Positions 41,101 through 53,100 of a stretch of 64,000 nt of DNA are shown here, piece by piece. The translations under genes and the position numbers were made by a program. Source of the DNA: Stenopsyche tienmushanensis (lineage: Eukaryota > Arthropoda > Insecta > Trichoptera > Stenopsychidae); assembly GCA_008973525.1 (NCBI GenBank), contig WACJ01000009.1, positions 1,364,001 to 1,428,000 on the forward strand, given 5' to 3'. The notes under the pieces are model-generated. The model did not search any database and was not told the DNA's origin. It worked only from the letters and a program-made list of their open reading frames with translations. Within the stretch, counting starts at the first letter, position 1, and each line of letters opens with the position of its first letter.

Positions 41101-44100
41101 GCGACCCGTATTTCGATAATTCAATAAATCGATGCCATATGGATCAATTTCCACCATTTATGACTACTTTGAGATGGTTTGCATGGCGGATATATGCAAG
41201 TTTTTCAAATGTGGTATTCAGCCACATATTCTGTACATTTGAACCTAATATTATTGAGTTACGAGCTTGAATGCCTAATTAAAGGACTGCATATAGGTCG
41301 ATCCAAGCATAGCAATGACATAAGCACTTAATAATTATTTTAAAAGAAACGCAGTACGTGGTTTATTGCTTCAAGTCACGTGTAGCGCGAGCCGAAGAGC
41401 TGGGATCCAAAAACATATGCACACTCGCTCTCGTCTCAAAGATCAGCTTAACTACCGTATTGCGCGCGTATCCTTTCTCTCCCCAACATGGTGCATCCAT
41501 ACAATATTTTACTATGCTTATGTTATTCCCGCAAGTGTAAACAGTAAATTGACAAAGTTTTATCGTAATCGGATGAACGCTATAGAAGCACATTAAATAC
41601 GGACAAACAAACATTGTTTTGCCTATGTTACACGCACTATCCTTAGCAATAAGTGGATGAAGTTTTATCGCAATCTGATGAACGGTTTGGCAGCATATTT
41701 CATACGAACGAAGAGAGATTAATTTTAATTCATTAGATTAACCCCCTTAGTGCTGAACGCCGATATATCGTTACGTATGCGATGACGCCCAAATATTCGC
41801 ATAGAGAGAGAATTCCATATCAAAATAAAGGGTCTTCAAACCGTTATTTTTTTCGTTCCGGTTCAGTTCTAAACTTTAATATCGGTTCAGTTACGGTTAG
41901 GGAATCCAATCCCGAGCCAAAATTTCGATCTCGGGATTTCGGGATTTCATTAGACAATCCCGGGACCAGTCCCGGGATCCCGGGATTGGGATTTTAAATA
42001 TTTTAAGAAATTACATTGATAAATTTGTTCAAAAATTACAAATAAATCCATTTGTTCAATATAAAAAATCACTAGAAGGCCAAAGAATTTTATTTATTTA
42101 AGAAAAGATAAAAATACAATTCAAAAATAGATAAATAAAACACTAAAAAATTCAAATTTTATTTTGAAAATATGCCCGAATTAACACTAACATTAAACAT
42201 TAGTGTTTCGTCATTTATTCTAGATCTGATTTTGGAAGTCAGACAACTTGCTGCTGAAAATGCACGCTCAGCCTCCACACTCATTGGAGGTATCGTCATC
42301 AGATATTTAAATGCTAGTTCGAGTTGATCAACACGTGAGCCCTTATTTTCTTATAACACCATCAATTTGACTGATAAAATTCCTTTCTGCTGATTTACCG
42401 ACAAATGATTTATTTCCGTCGCTGCAGATGAATATTTATTTACTATAATACTTGGATGTGATTCGTAATTATATTACGGAGGAATACAAAAATTTTAAAC
42501 CTCGTATCTATTATACTTCATATCGATAATCCCATTATTAAAGTCGATGTGTAGTAAATACATCACCGGGAGGGAAAGGTTACTATAACAATTTGAAAAA
42601 CATACATGTACGCTATATATGTATACATAGATTAGGTAGTCACTGCCCATAGGCGTCGTCTAAGTTCGCCAATTAGTAATTACGCCACTGTTTCCAAGCG
42701 TCCCGATTTCGTCGGGAATATCTCGATTTAGTAGCCTTCATCGTGTTGGTGAGGTGTACGATTTCTGTTAGATAAAAATTTCAATCCCGAAATTTTCGGG
42801 ATTACGTTTTCTAATCCCGGGATTCTTAAGTACCTAAAATTGTCCGGAATCCTGAGATGAATTTAGAAGGTAAAATAATTAGAACTATAAGCAAACAATA
42901 AAGTAATTTATTAAATGGAAGGGTATTGATTTGATGCTTATTTGCTGGAAGCTTAGGAGTCCCAATTTGGAGTGCATAGCATTAGGAAGCAAATTGAAAT
43001 CGGGGAGTCCCAGTCTTAGTACATAGCAAATGTATAGGAAGAGTTAACCTAAAAAATATAATATAAACACGTAAAATTAAAAGTTGATAACAATATTATC
43101 TGAAGTATTTATTTAACAAGATGAAGTATAAAGTCAAGATGAATACAATCGAACAAATTCTGCATAAGAAAAGTGAAGTTAATTCAGGTTGTTCGTTGTT
43201 GTTGATCGTTTTCGTTCCGACAAAAATAACGGTTTTATTGGTTTTCATAAATAAAAGAAAAGAAAAATATTTTTTAAGCGTCATCAACTTCAAGATCGAG
43301 ATATTTCTGTAGTCAGGACACCAGATTGTATTTTGGATTCTGGAGGTGTAGTAGTACACTCATGTCTCATCCCCCGTCACGATAGAGTCCAGAAAAGTGA
43401 GCATTCTGGACACCCATCTTGCACACAACTTCTTATAATCAAGTTTTTCCGTCACAATATCATCAATGAGACTTCAAGAAATTTCAGGAAATTCGTCCTG
43501 CAAAATCAAAAAATGGATAACCGCGCGGATCTCGTATGCATGGTAGATAAAGGGAGTGCGTGATGATCTCTCCATCGGAAGAGTTTACTGTGACTGAACA
43601 AAATGGCCGATAAACACATAGAACCACCCAAACTGACACACGCTTTTTAATCTCTCTTCAATAATTATTAGCGTCGTTATGATTAATGCTGCATTTATAA
43701 AAACATATAACAAATTACTATTAGCATATTTTCAAATAACGAATATTCACAGTTGGAACTTTAAGCATTAAATATGAACAATTCCGAACGCGAATCGATA
43801 AACAAATCCTATTAATAGTAATGGCGGCAAACGCGTTAATGCGACAATCGTGTTAAAATCACAAATTTCATTATCCAACTTCCTCCGACGAACATTTTAT
43901 TTAATGGCCTCCGATTCGAATTCAAAACAGAAATACATCACTGCTAATGCGATGTTGGAAAAAAAGTCATAAAATATTAGATACGATTGATGAGCTTCCG
44001 CCATATTCTAATGGCACGAAGCGGATGTTCAATAATTACAGATCCCTCGAGATGACACCATCGCGGCCATTAAGAAACGTTCTTACGTCGACGGATGATT

Positions 44101-47100
44101 TTGAAAATGTACACGAGATAATTACCATTGAAACATGTTAAAAGCGGATACTTTTTGGAGGGAAAAAAAAACCAAATGTCATAAGTGTGAGCATTAATCA
44201 GCGGTGGTTCATATGTAGTACCACATGCAATATATTTTTATAATGTTATTGTTGTGTTATAAAATTGATTACGACATCGAAAACATGACATCGCCGTACA
44301 AATTGATTCGTTGCCGACATCTTGTATTTAAAGCGCATAGTCCGGGAGTAAGAGGTTAATGATTATTTAAAACTTATACAGCAACTCAATTATGCGCTCA
44401 AACATTCGCAGAATATTGCGTGTTCTTGTGCGATTTTTTTAAAAAATGTTTCCGTTAAGTGTCTGCGGCATGACTCGGGCTTGCATTTAAGAATTCAATT
44501 GTTGCAAAAAGGTGAATAAATGCACTCATTCAATCTTGTGATTCATCGAATAAAACGAAGCAGAAATAACGACTGTGAGTGGTCTCAAGTACACGACGGC
44601 GACTTTTTTTGGCTCTTTTTGGACAAATTAAATTGCATTTTAAATAAAACTGCACTTTGATTGCAAAAAACGCGTTTTTTCTTCGAGGTATATTTTGCAA
44701 ATTTCCCGAACGTTCAATTTGGTCACGGACTTTGCACATTAATAATGCTCGAAATATTGCCATAAATCCTATTAATGTGGTGAAAAAATTCGTATGTTAA
44801 TTGAGCAAAATGTCAATATGTCTTGCAGACATTTAATTTATACAATCACCCGTTTTAAATCGATTCAAAGTAAATCGTTTATTGATTGGTTGAATTTCTT
44901 GCTCATTTTAAATGGTTCAATTTGACCGGTTTCTATACATGAATATAAAGCACTTCACTGGCTCTAGATGAGCTATAATTATCGTAAGCATACATTTTAA
45001 AGACACCGACAATAGATTGGCGACACAATGGCGATTTGTCGCCAAAAAGACAAATTTGTGCCAAATGCTTCTGCAATGAAAAAGATAATCATGCAACTAA
45101 AAAGATTTATTAGAATTGCCAACTCAGCATCGATATACGTATTTTATAGCGCCTTTATTTTTCACAACATCTATACATTTGATGTTTATCATCCGGTAAA
45201 TAGATATCAACAAGAAAAACAACCGTCAATAATTTAGAGCGGCGAGTGGCAGCGATAATGCAAATACTCATTGAGGTCTTATCAAATTTGCGTATATATT
45301 GACGCAAAAACACATCGTCGAAAATGTTTAATGAACGCGTTTTTTTAGACATGAATATAATTTTATTGCGGATCGTGGAAATGACATCATTATAACATAT
45401 ACGACATCAGAATGGCCAAAAGCGGCTACATCAAACTCAATCAAAGTGCATAAAATGCAAATATTTTCTGATAAATTGGCTTTAAAATTTTGATTATTGG
45501 CACATCTAAGCAGCGAATAATATGCGAAAAACTAAAATTGAATACAGATTAATTTATTAATCCGAATTCAATTCAATAATCCGTGTTTTGGAGTTAGAAT
45601 GCGATTTTATGCATTCCAACTCCAGCAACAATTTTATGATTTTTTTTTGTTGTCTTGATATATTAATTAACTGTTTTTTATTGGTCGAGGATAAATTGTG
45701 GTGGCATAAATTGAATGATGATGTGCTGATGTCATACGTGGAATCAGATCTTTGTTAACCTTTTGACTGCCAGTGAATTTAGATATATTAGGAATTGCCT
45801 AAAAAGTTGTTTGAATAATATATTTGGTTGTCCTGCATAACACTTTTTTTGCAAGGCAATCTGAGTAATAAATCCCAAAATAAATTCAGTTATGTAGTAA
45901 AGATCATTCAATGCCTTGAGCCTTGATGATCCATTAAAATGTGAAGACATTTTTGAACTCAACCCATTTTTTTTTTGCTATGAAAAAACTTAGTGACTCA
46001 CCGGTGAGTCGATAGCGTTTATATGGTTGAACGATCATGGAATTATCCACTAAGCTTCCTAAGGTGAGTGCTTCTCTCACTCTCAGAGCAGAGTCCCCGG
46101 GCGGCGCCCCACTCCCACATGCTGGTCGGGATAGCTGCACTCGCACGCGGGTTCGTTCTGCTCTCGGGTCGTTATGCAGCCTGAATAATGCATGGAGGTG
46201 GACGGGCGTCGAACAGAAAGACTCTCGTCTTATAACTTCTTCATTATACACAAGAGAGAGAGAGCTGGCTGCGGGAAGGACATCTTCCCGCAGCCAAGGC
46301 TATCTGACGACTTCTCACGACTCGCGTTACCATCCTGCAATCTGTCATCTGTTTCAGCCTTGTAATCTCGCGCAGTAGTTCCTTTGTTGTTTAGTTTAAC
46401 CCAATTCCTCTCTCTTTCCATCGCACTTTCGAGTTTATGTAGTCTAAAGCTAGTCTTCCTCGGAAACCTTGCCTCTCCTGGAGGTAATAGAGTGAAAAAG
46501 GTGGTTTCCTGCAAGGATATGGCCAATCTCATGTAGATCCCTTCAAGCTGATATTGGACTCATGGTGGGAGTGACTTCACTGATAGCTTACCTTTCTTAT
46601 CTTTATTCTTTCCTCTTTCCTGGGCGGTGTAAAAGTGGTGGATTTCTGGAAACAGTGCGTTTAGGTAGTTCACGTGAATCAAATATTGTTGGAAGGCACT
46701 TGGGTTGCTAATCCGGACTTCAAAAACTCAAGGGAGACCATGCACGGCGTTATTCATATTTTCTGACGTTGTTCACTAAGCTTACTCCATGTTCTATAAT
46801 TTAGAAGTAATTTCATCATATAGATTAATTACATAAAATAGAAAGTATACTCAATAAGTTCGTGGGATTTTTTCTCTTTACACTTGTATCTTCTTAATTT
46901 GGTGGTGCTATAAAATATTTGCTATTGGTGGCTTTTAATTTTTTCAAGGTAGTCGACGGATAAAACACCAAAACATGGAGACCAAAATCGTACCAGCTGA
47001 CATTTGCGTTTTTTGATCGCATTGGGTGGCTATCGCCGTTTGCTTGTGCGTTGTTGTTTTTTGACCGACTGTGAGCAAACGCGGTACTCACTTTAAACAA

Positions 47101-50100
47101 AGCTTTCTCATAGACAAATGTTGATGCATTTATAGTTTATTGTTATTCTACGAATTTATTGAGCTATGTATTGTATGTTAATACATCACTAGAATAATTT
47201 AATTTTAACTTCTGAACTTGATTTAGAACTTCTACTCCGTCTATATTTTACCCTATTATTGTCATTTTTTTTATGTCTATTGAATTCTCATTAGAAAATA
47301 GTTATGATAAAAGTATGAAAATTGTATGACTGATATTATAATTTTTGAAAATGCTTGCAGAATTGAGAGTATCTGCATTAAGGCAATAATTAATGGATTA
47401 AATTAATTGGATTTTTTGCCTGATTTTGCCTATTTTGACATGCACCAATGAAAAAACGCGAAAAATTAATCAATTCGGTGATATTAACGAGTGGATAAGA
47501 CACAAACCCGCAGAGGAGGAAATTTAATATTAATATATTCGCTGTCACCATCACAAGCATTCTCTCTGAATATCTCTTGTTGGGTACACAGATTGTTGTA
47601 AAATTTAACGACAAATATAAATTCACAATAAAAGCCTTCCGTCGAGAAGAAAATAAACGAATATGAGTCCGGAATCCGGGCGTCGTGAATATTTTAAAGC
47701 GACCGGTCTCGCTCAAAGCGCCACATTTATCGCTCATTATAATTGGTTATCCCGTGAAATTAAAGTGGTTGTTAATTTGGTTGTCACCTGTCGTTGAAAA
47801 TTTGCGTTAATTCAACGGAAAGCTGTCAGTCGGCTTACGGGCGAGCGGATGTTACGTCCCCTCCCTGGTCAACAGTTAATTAATCTTAATTAAACCATAA
47901 AACGCAATTAACGCGACCATAAACAAAAACCGCTTTCGAATTCAACGAAATCGATTTTTCCATCGAAACCGCGCCATTTCCTAATCTAAAAATTAATAAC
48001 TCAATGGGAACCGTTGGCGTCGTTAGGCGCCAGCGACTCGCCGGTGAGTCATTGTGTTTGTTCACAGAGTGTTAAAATGTGAAGACACATAATGGTGAAT
48101 CCAAAAATGTCTTCACATTTTAATAGATCTTGGTGTTTCCATTCTATTTTTTAAAAAAATCGATCGAGATCATCAGAGCTGTCCATTGAATGATTGAGTG
48201 ATGTTTTGTAAAAATCTTTTCTTATTGGCATTATTAATAAATTAAGACAGACCTAAAGAATCCATTTTAATGGCGTATATATAATATTAACAGAAATGCT
48301 AAAAAACCATTAATGATCCCGCAAACAGCATGTGGTATATATGCATATGCTTTAGGATATACAAGTCGCTTTTAAATATTTTTTTAATAAAATTTCTAAT
48401 ATCTTGCTGGTAGTTAAAAGTTTGACACTTAAGATTCCGTGCGCGAGCCAAAATTTCAATCTCAGGATTTCGGGATTGCATTGGATCATCCCGGGATCAG
48501 TCCGGGGAAATTCCCGATTTCCCGACAAAATATTTATTTCCGTCGCTGTAGATGAATATTCATATACTATTCTAGTTTGATGTGATTCGTAATTATATTA
48601 CGGAGGAATAAAAAAATTCTGAACCCCGTATCTATTATATTTCATATCGATATTCCCATTATTAGAGTCGAAGTGTAGTAAATACATCACCGGTAGGGAA
48701 ATGTTAATATAACAATTTGACAAACATATATGTACTGTATATATGTATACATAGATTAGACAGTTATTGTCCCTAGGCGTCGCCTAAGCTCGTCAATTAG
48801 TAGTTATGCCACTGTTTCCAAGCCCCCCAGATTTCGGAGGAGTGTCTCGGTGATGTATTTACTACGCCTCGACGAATAATGGGAATATCGATATGAAATA
48901 TAATAGATACGGGGTTCCGAATTTTTGTGTTCCTCCGTAATATAATTAAAAATCACATCAAAGTATTATAGTATATAAGTATTCATCTGCAGAGACGGAA
49001 ATAAATAATTTGTCGGGAAATCGGGAATTTTGCGATTTTTAGTCCGTGTCTCAGCAGAAAGGAATTTTATCAGTCACATTGATGGTGTTATACGAAAATG
49101 AGGGTTCACGCGATCATCAAGTCGAACTAGCATTTAAATATCTGATGACAATACCTCCAACGAGTGTGGAAGCTGAGTGTGCATTTTCAGCAGCAAGTTG
49201 TCTGACTTCCAAAATCAGATCCAGACTAAATGACGAAACACTAATGTTTAATGTTAATGTTACTTCGGGCATATTTTCAAAATAATATTTGAATTTTTTA
49301 GTGTTTTATTTATCTATTTTTGAATTGTATTTTTATCTTTTCTTAAATAAATAAAATTCTTTGGCCTTCAAGTGATTTTTTATATTGAACAAATGGACTG
49401 ATTAGTAATTTTTGGTCAACTTCATCAAGGTAATTTCTTAAAATATTTAAAATCCCAATCCCGGGATCCCGGGACTGGTCCCGGGATTGTCTAATGAATC
49501 CCGGGATCGAAATTTTGGCTCAGGATTGGATTCCCTAAGTACAACAGAACAACCGTTCATATAATTAATATCATAAATTATCACTTTTTGCATTTTATCA
49601 CACTGGTACATGCACCACTGTTATGTCTACACATATCGATGCAATAAACTGTTTAAAAGACATTAGTAAAATTTCGTTTGAATCCATTCGCTAATTTACG
49701 AATTATATCAATTTCATTAAAGAAGTAGGGTTCCGTGCGTTTTATGCTAAATTCACCCGGACTTCAAGCGAAATTTAGTGCGAAATACCTCTAACCGTAA
49801 AATGTTAAGGATCACTAATAAATTATATGAAGTATACGCTCAATATCACGTTCGCCCAAAATGTATTAAATTTAACCGGACTTTAAGGTGTTGAAGAGCC
49901 GTTATCAAACGTAGGCGATTTCCATATGATATTTTTATGTAGTGATTATCCATATGCCTTCCGCACATGGTTAACTCTCAGAAGCCCGATTCAGCAATAC
50001 TATAGTATAATAATAAGTATTTATCTATTCTGTATCTCTAATAATATATTATATTTAACTATTTTGACTTAATATGACAAATACGCATAAAATTATTTCA

Positions 50101-53100
50101 ATGTAAATCTTCATATTTGCAGTTTGATCGATTTATTTTTACAGTAATAGTTTTTTAATTATATACACCATACTATGCGCTTTATAAAACTTCCTATTTT
50201 ATCAAATTAAGACCAATAAGAAATAAGTTATAAGCATTTTTGTATATATAATACGCGTATTACTCGCCTGAAAACAGCAGTTGCTCGAGTGTTAAATTAG
50301 GATAAGAACTATTTATATAGCAGAGCATTTATAAGTTATTACTATTGCAAATCAATCATTCATAACCAGTCTGGTTTGATTAATCACCTCAGTATTTGTC
50401 ATGATCCAAAAATCTGGTTTAACTTGGTTTTTGAGATCAAATTGTAAATATTAATATTGTTACGCTAATTTTTCCCCATAATCTGGATTCGATCTCGAAA
50501 CTTCCAGGACCTAAACTACTATACCGACGTTTGTTCAAATTCAACGGACCGGTATTTAATTAATATTTCGATTAAATTGGTGATACATAGAAAAAACCAT
50601 AATTGGCTCAGAGGCTAATGAATGATTTGCATATTATGAATAACCTTCGCACATATAAATTAGTAATATAATTGGATTTGATCTTAATAAATTTGCTCGT
50701 TATTGATACTCAACATCTAGGCTACCAATTAATAGTGTAATTCACCCACGCGCAAGAAGACTTCCTGTAAAAGTGGTCACAACTAGTAATTACATTTCTG
50801 CGTCAAACTAAACCGTATATATTTTTTTTAAAAAATAAATTCATAGCATATATTCAACGTTTTAATATTTATGATTTTTATGCTTCATTTTGTGCAAAAA
50901 AAACCCTATTACAGTCAACCCTTTTATAGCGTCGAGATAGGGACCATGCTACATAAACAAAACGCTATAGAAAGTAAGGCACCTATACATAATTTGTACA
51001 TATTTAGTTTATTTACAAGTGTAAGTATATACTGCAAATTAAGTAGACGTTATAGGAGGGTTGACTGTGTTTTAGAATGATTGCTTTTAATTGAGGAATC
51101 TTTCTAGATTTTGTTGCATGAATTTAAGTTCTCTTTTTAATTCAAGATCCCTACTATTATCATTTGAATTTTAGTTAATCCTAAATGACATTTCCATCAA
51201 ATTTGTATAATATGTCTCTTCTTTTCCCGACAATTCTTTAATATCCTCGACGTTCATATCGTCAAAGTCTTCATTTGCTAATGCATCTACACCATTTTAC
51301 TATAATGGGTGGCAGAGCTTAAGCGAGGCCGTACGAGCTACCAAGACGAAAACTCAAAAAGTGGTCAATCAAATAAGATGATTAGAAATGATGAAGAAAA
51401 TCTACAAACTGGTATCGGATGATCGTCGATTCAAAGTATTCGAGCTAGCAGACATGATAAACATTTCAAAAAGAGCTGTACATCGCACATTGACTATAAA
51501 TTTAGACATGAGAAAGCCGTGCGCAACATAAGTGCCGCGTTTGCTCTCAATGGAACAAAATCAGTGTCGTAAGGACGTTTCACAGCAATAAATAAGAGTT
51601 TTTGTGTCGATTCATAGTCATGGATGAAACATGGTTCCATCACTTCACACCTAAGACAAAGAAGTAGTCAAAACCATGGATTGAAAAGGGATAATAGGAT
51701 CCAAATAAGGCGAAGACAGTTCCATGAAAGTAGAAATAAATATATTTTTGTGTGTTTTCTTTGTTAAATCTGATACTTTAGGATCTTAGTTGGAACATCT
51801 AGTACTAGGCTTCTTCAAATTTAGTGCTGTAATGCGAGACACGTAGCACTATGTGATAAATCAATTTAACACTGTGTAGTAATAGCTTGTCACATGAATA
51901 GTTACTATTAAAATTATCACATCGAGCGTCGTTATTAGGACAAAATATACGGTTTTAAAAAGTGATCTTAAAAATTTCACCCCAAGTTTTTCAAATAATA
52001 CCTAATAAAAAGACATTTAATCCTTTGACCCTTTGATTAGTGAATTAATTTTTAAATTGAGATAAATAGATAGATGCTAATAATAAAATAACTTTAGGTA
52101 GAAGGCTGAGTTTTAAGTATATTATTGATTTATGTGGCTATCTACTATTTATTATGATTCTAAGAAGACGACCAAAGATCTAAGAAGACCCCTTCTCTGT
52201 ATCCTTGTATCACTCGAATTCGAACGCAAATATGCGCTATTACTCATCAACGGGTGAATAATATAACATGCATGATGGCAACATATGTTGTTTTGAGTTA
52301 TACATTTAAGCCAGTGTTTAGAATCCATTTACCGCAGTGAAAGCATTCAATTATACTAAACAGCAGTGTGCGTTTGTGCATATTTTTGCATGTTTGAAAT
52401 TTTCGAAAAAACCCCCGGGTATCACGCGAAGGCATTAAAACGTCCTCGCTTCTAAATCAATCTGTTGTGTCGTAATAAATTCTAATTAAAACGTAATTTC
52501 GCCTCGAGTATGCGCGTCTGTATGAGCGAAAGATTCGAAGAATTTATATTGCAAAGTCTCGTCGTAATGCGAGGATAAAACATCCATACTGAGCCGCTGG
52601 GTCTATTTTTAAGTCTTTGCGGTGGGAATCAATTATGATTGAAGTGTCAAATGGTTTTATGGCGGTGTCAAATTGCATCCGAGCCGATCGTCGCTGGGCA
52701 ATAATCCAGCTGTCAAAAGTCAAATTAAATTTGTTTGCGAGGTGTGACAGTAGGCTGGCGGCGCTGCGAAGAAAAAACCAATTACAGCGCTACAGACTAA
52801 TCAGCCGACAATATCGCATTACATTAATTAAATGTCTACAAAGGCTTAAACTTTATCAGTGGTGGCTCGCTAATGTGTTATTTTTTTCACGTGTTTTTAC
52901 GTCGATATTAAATTATTCTGAATTTATATGTCATTACAAAAAATGGTCGGATGTTATATGGTATTATGGGTTGGATCCTGGACCTTGATTGTAATGGTTT
53001 GGGCTTAAATTTAGATCGTGGAAAAAATAAATCACCTTACCTTATTTACGTACATAGCAAATATTAGGTCTATCGAAAAGTCTTTTCCGATTGTTTAACA

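Noticed and set aside
46037..46532. Overlapping 100-113 codon frames on both strands
   Set aside because: They cover the hairpin repeat and R2 repeat copies; not conserved between copies.
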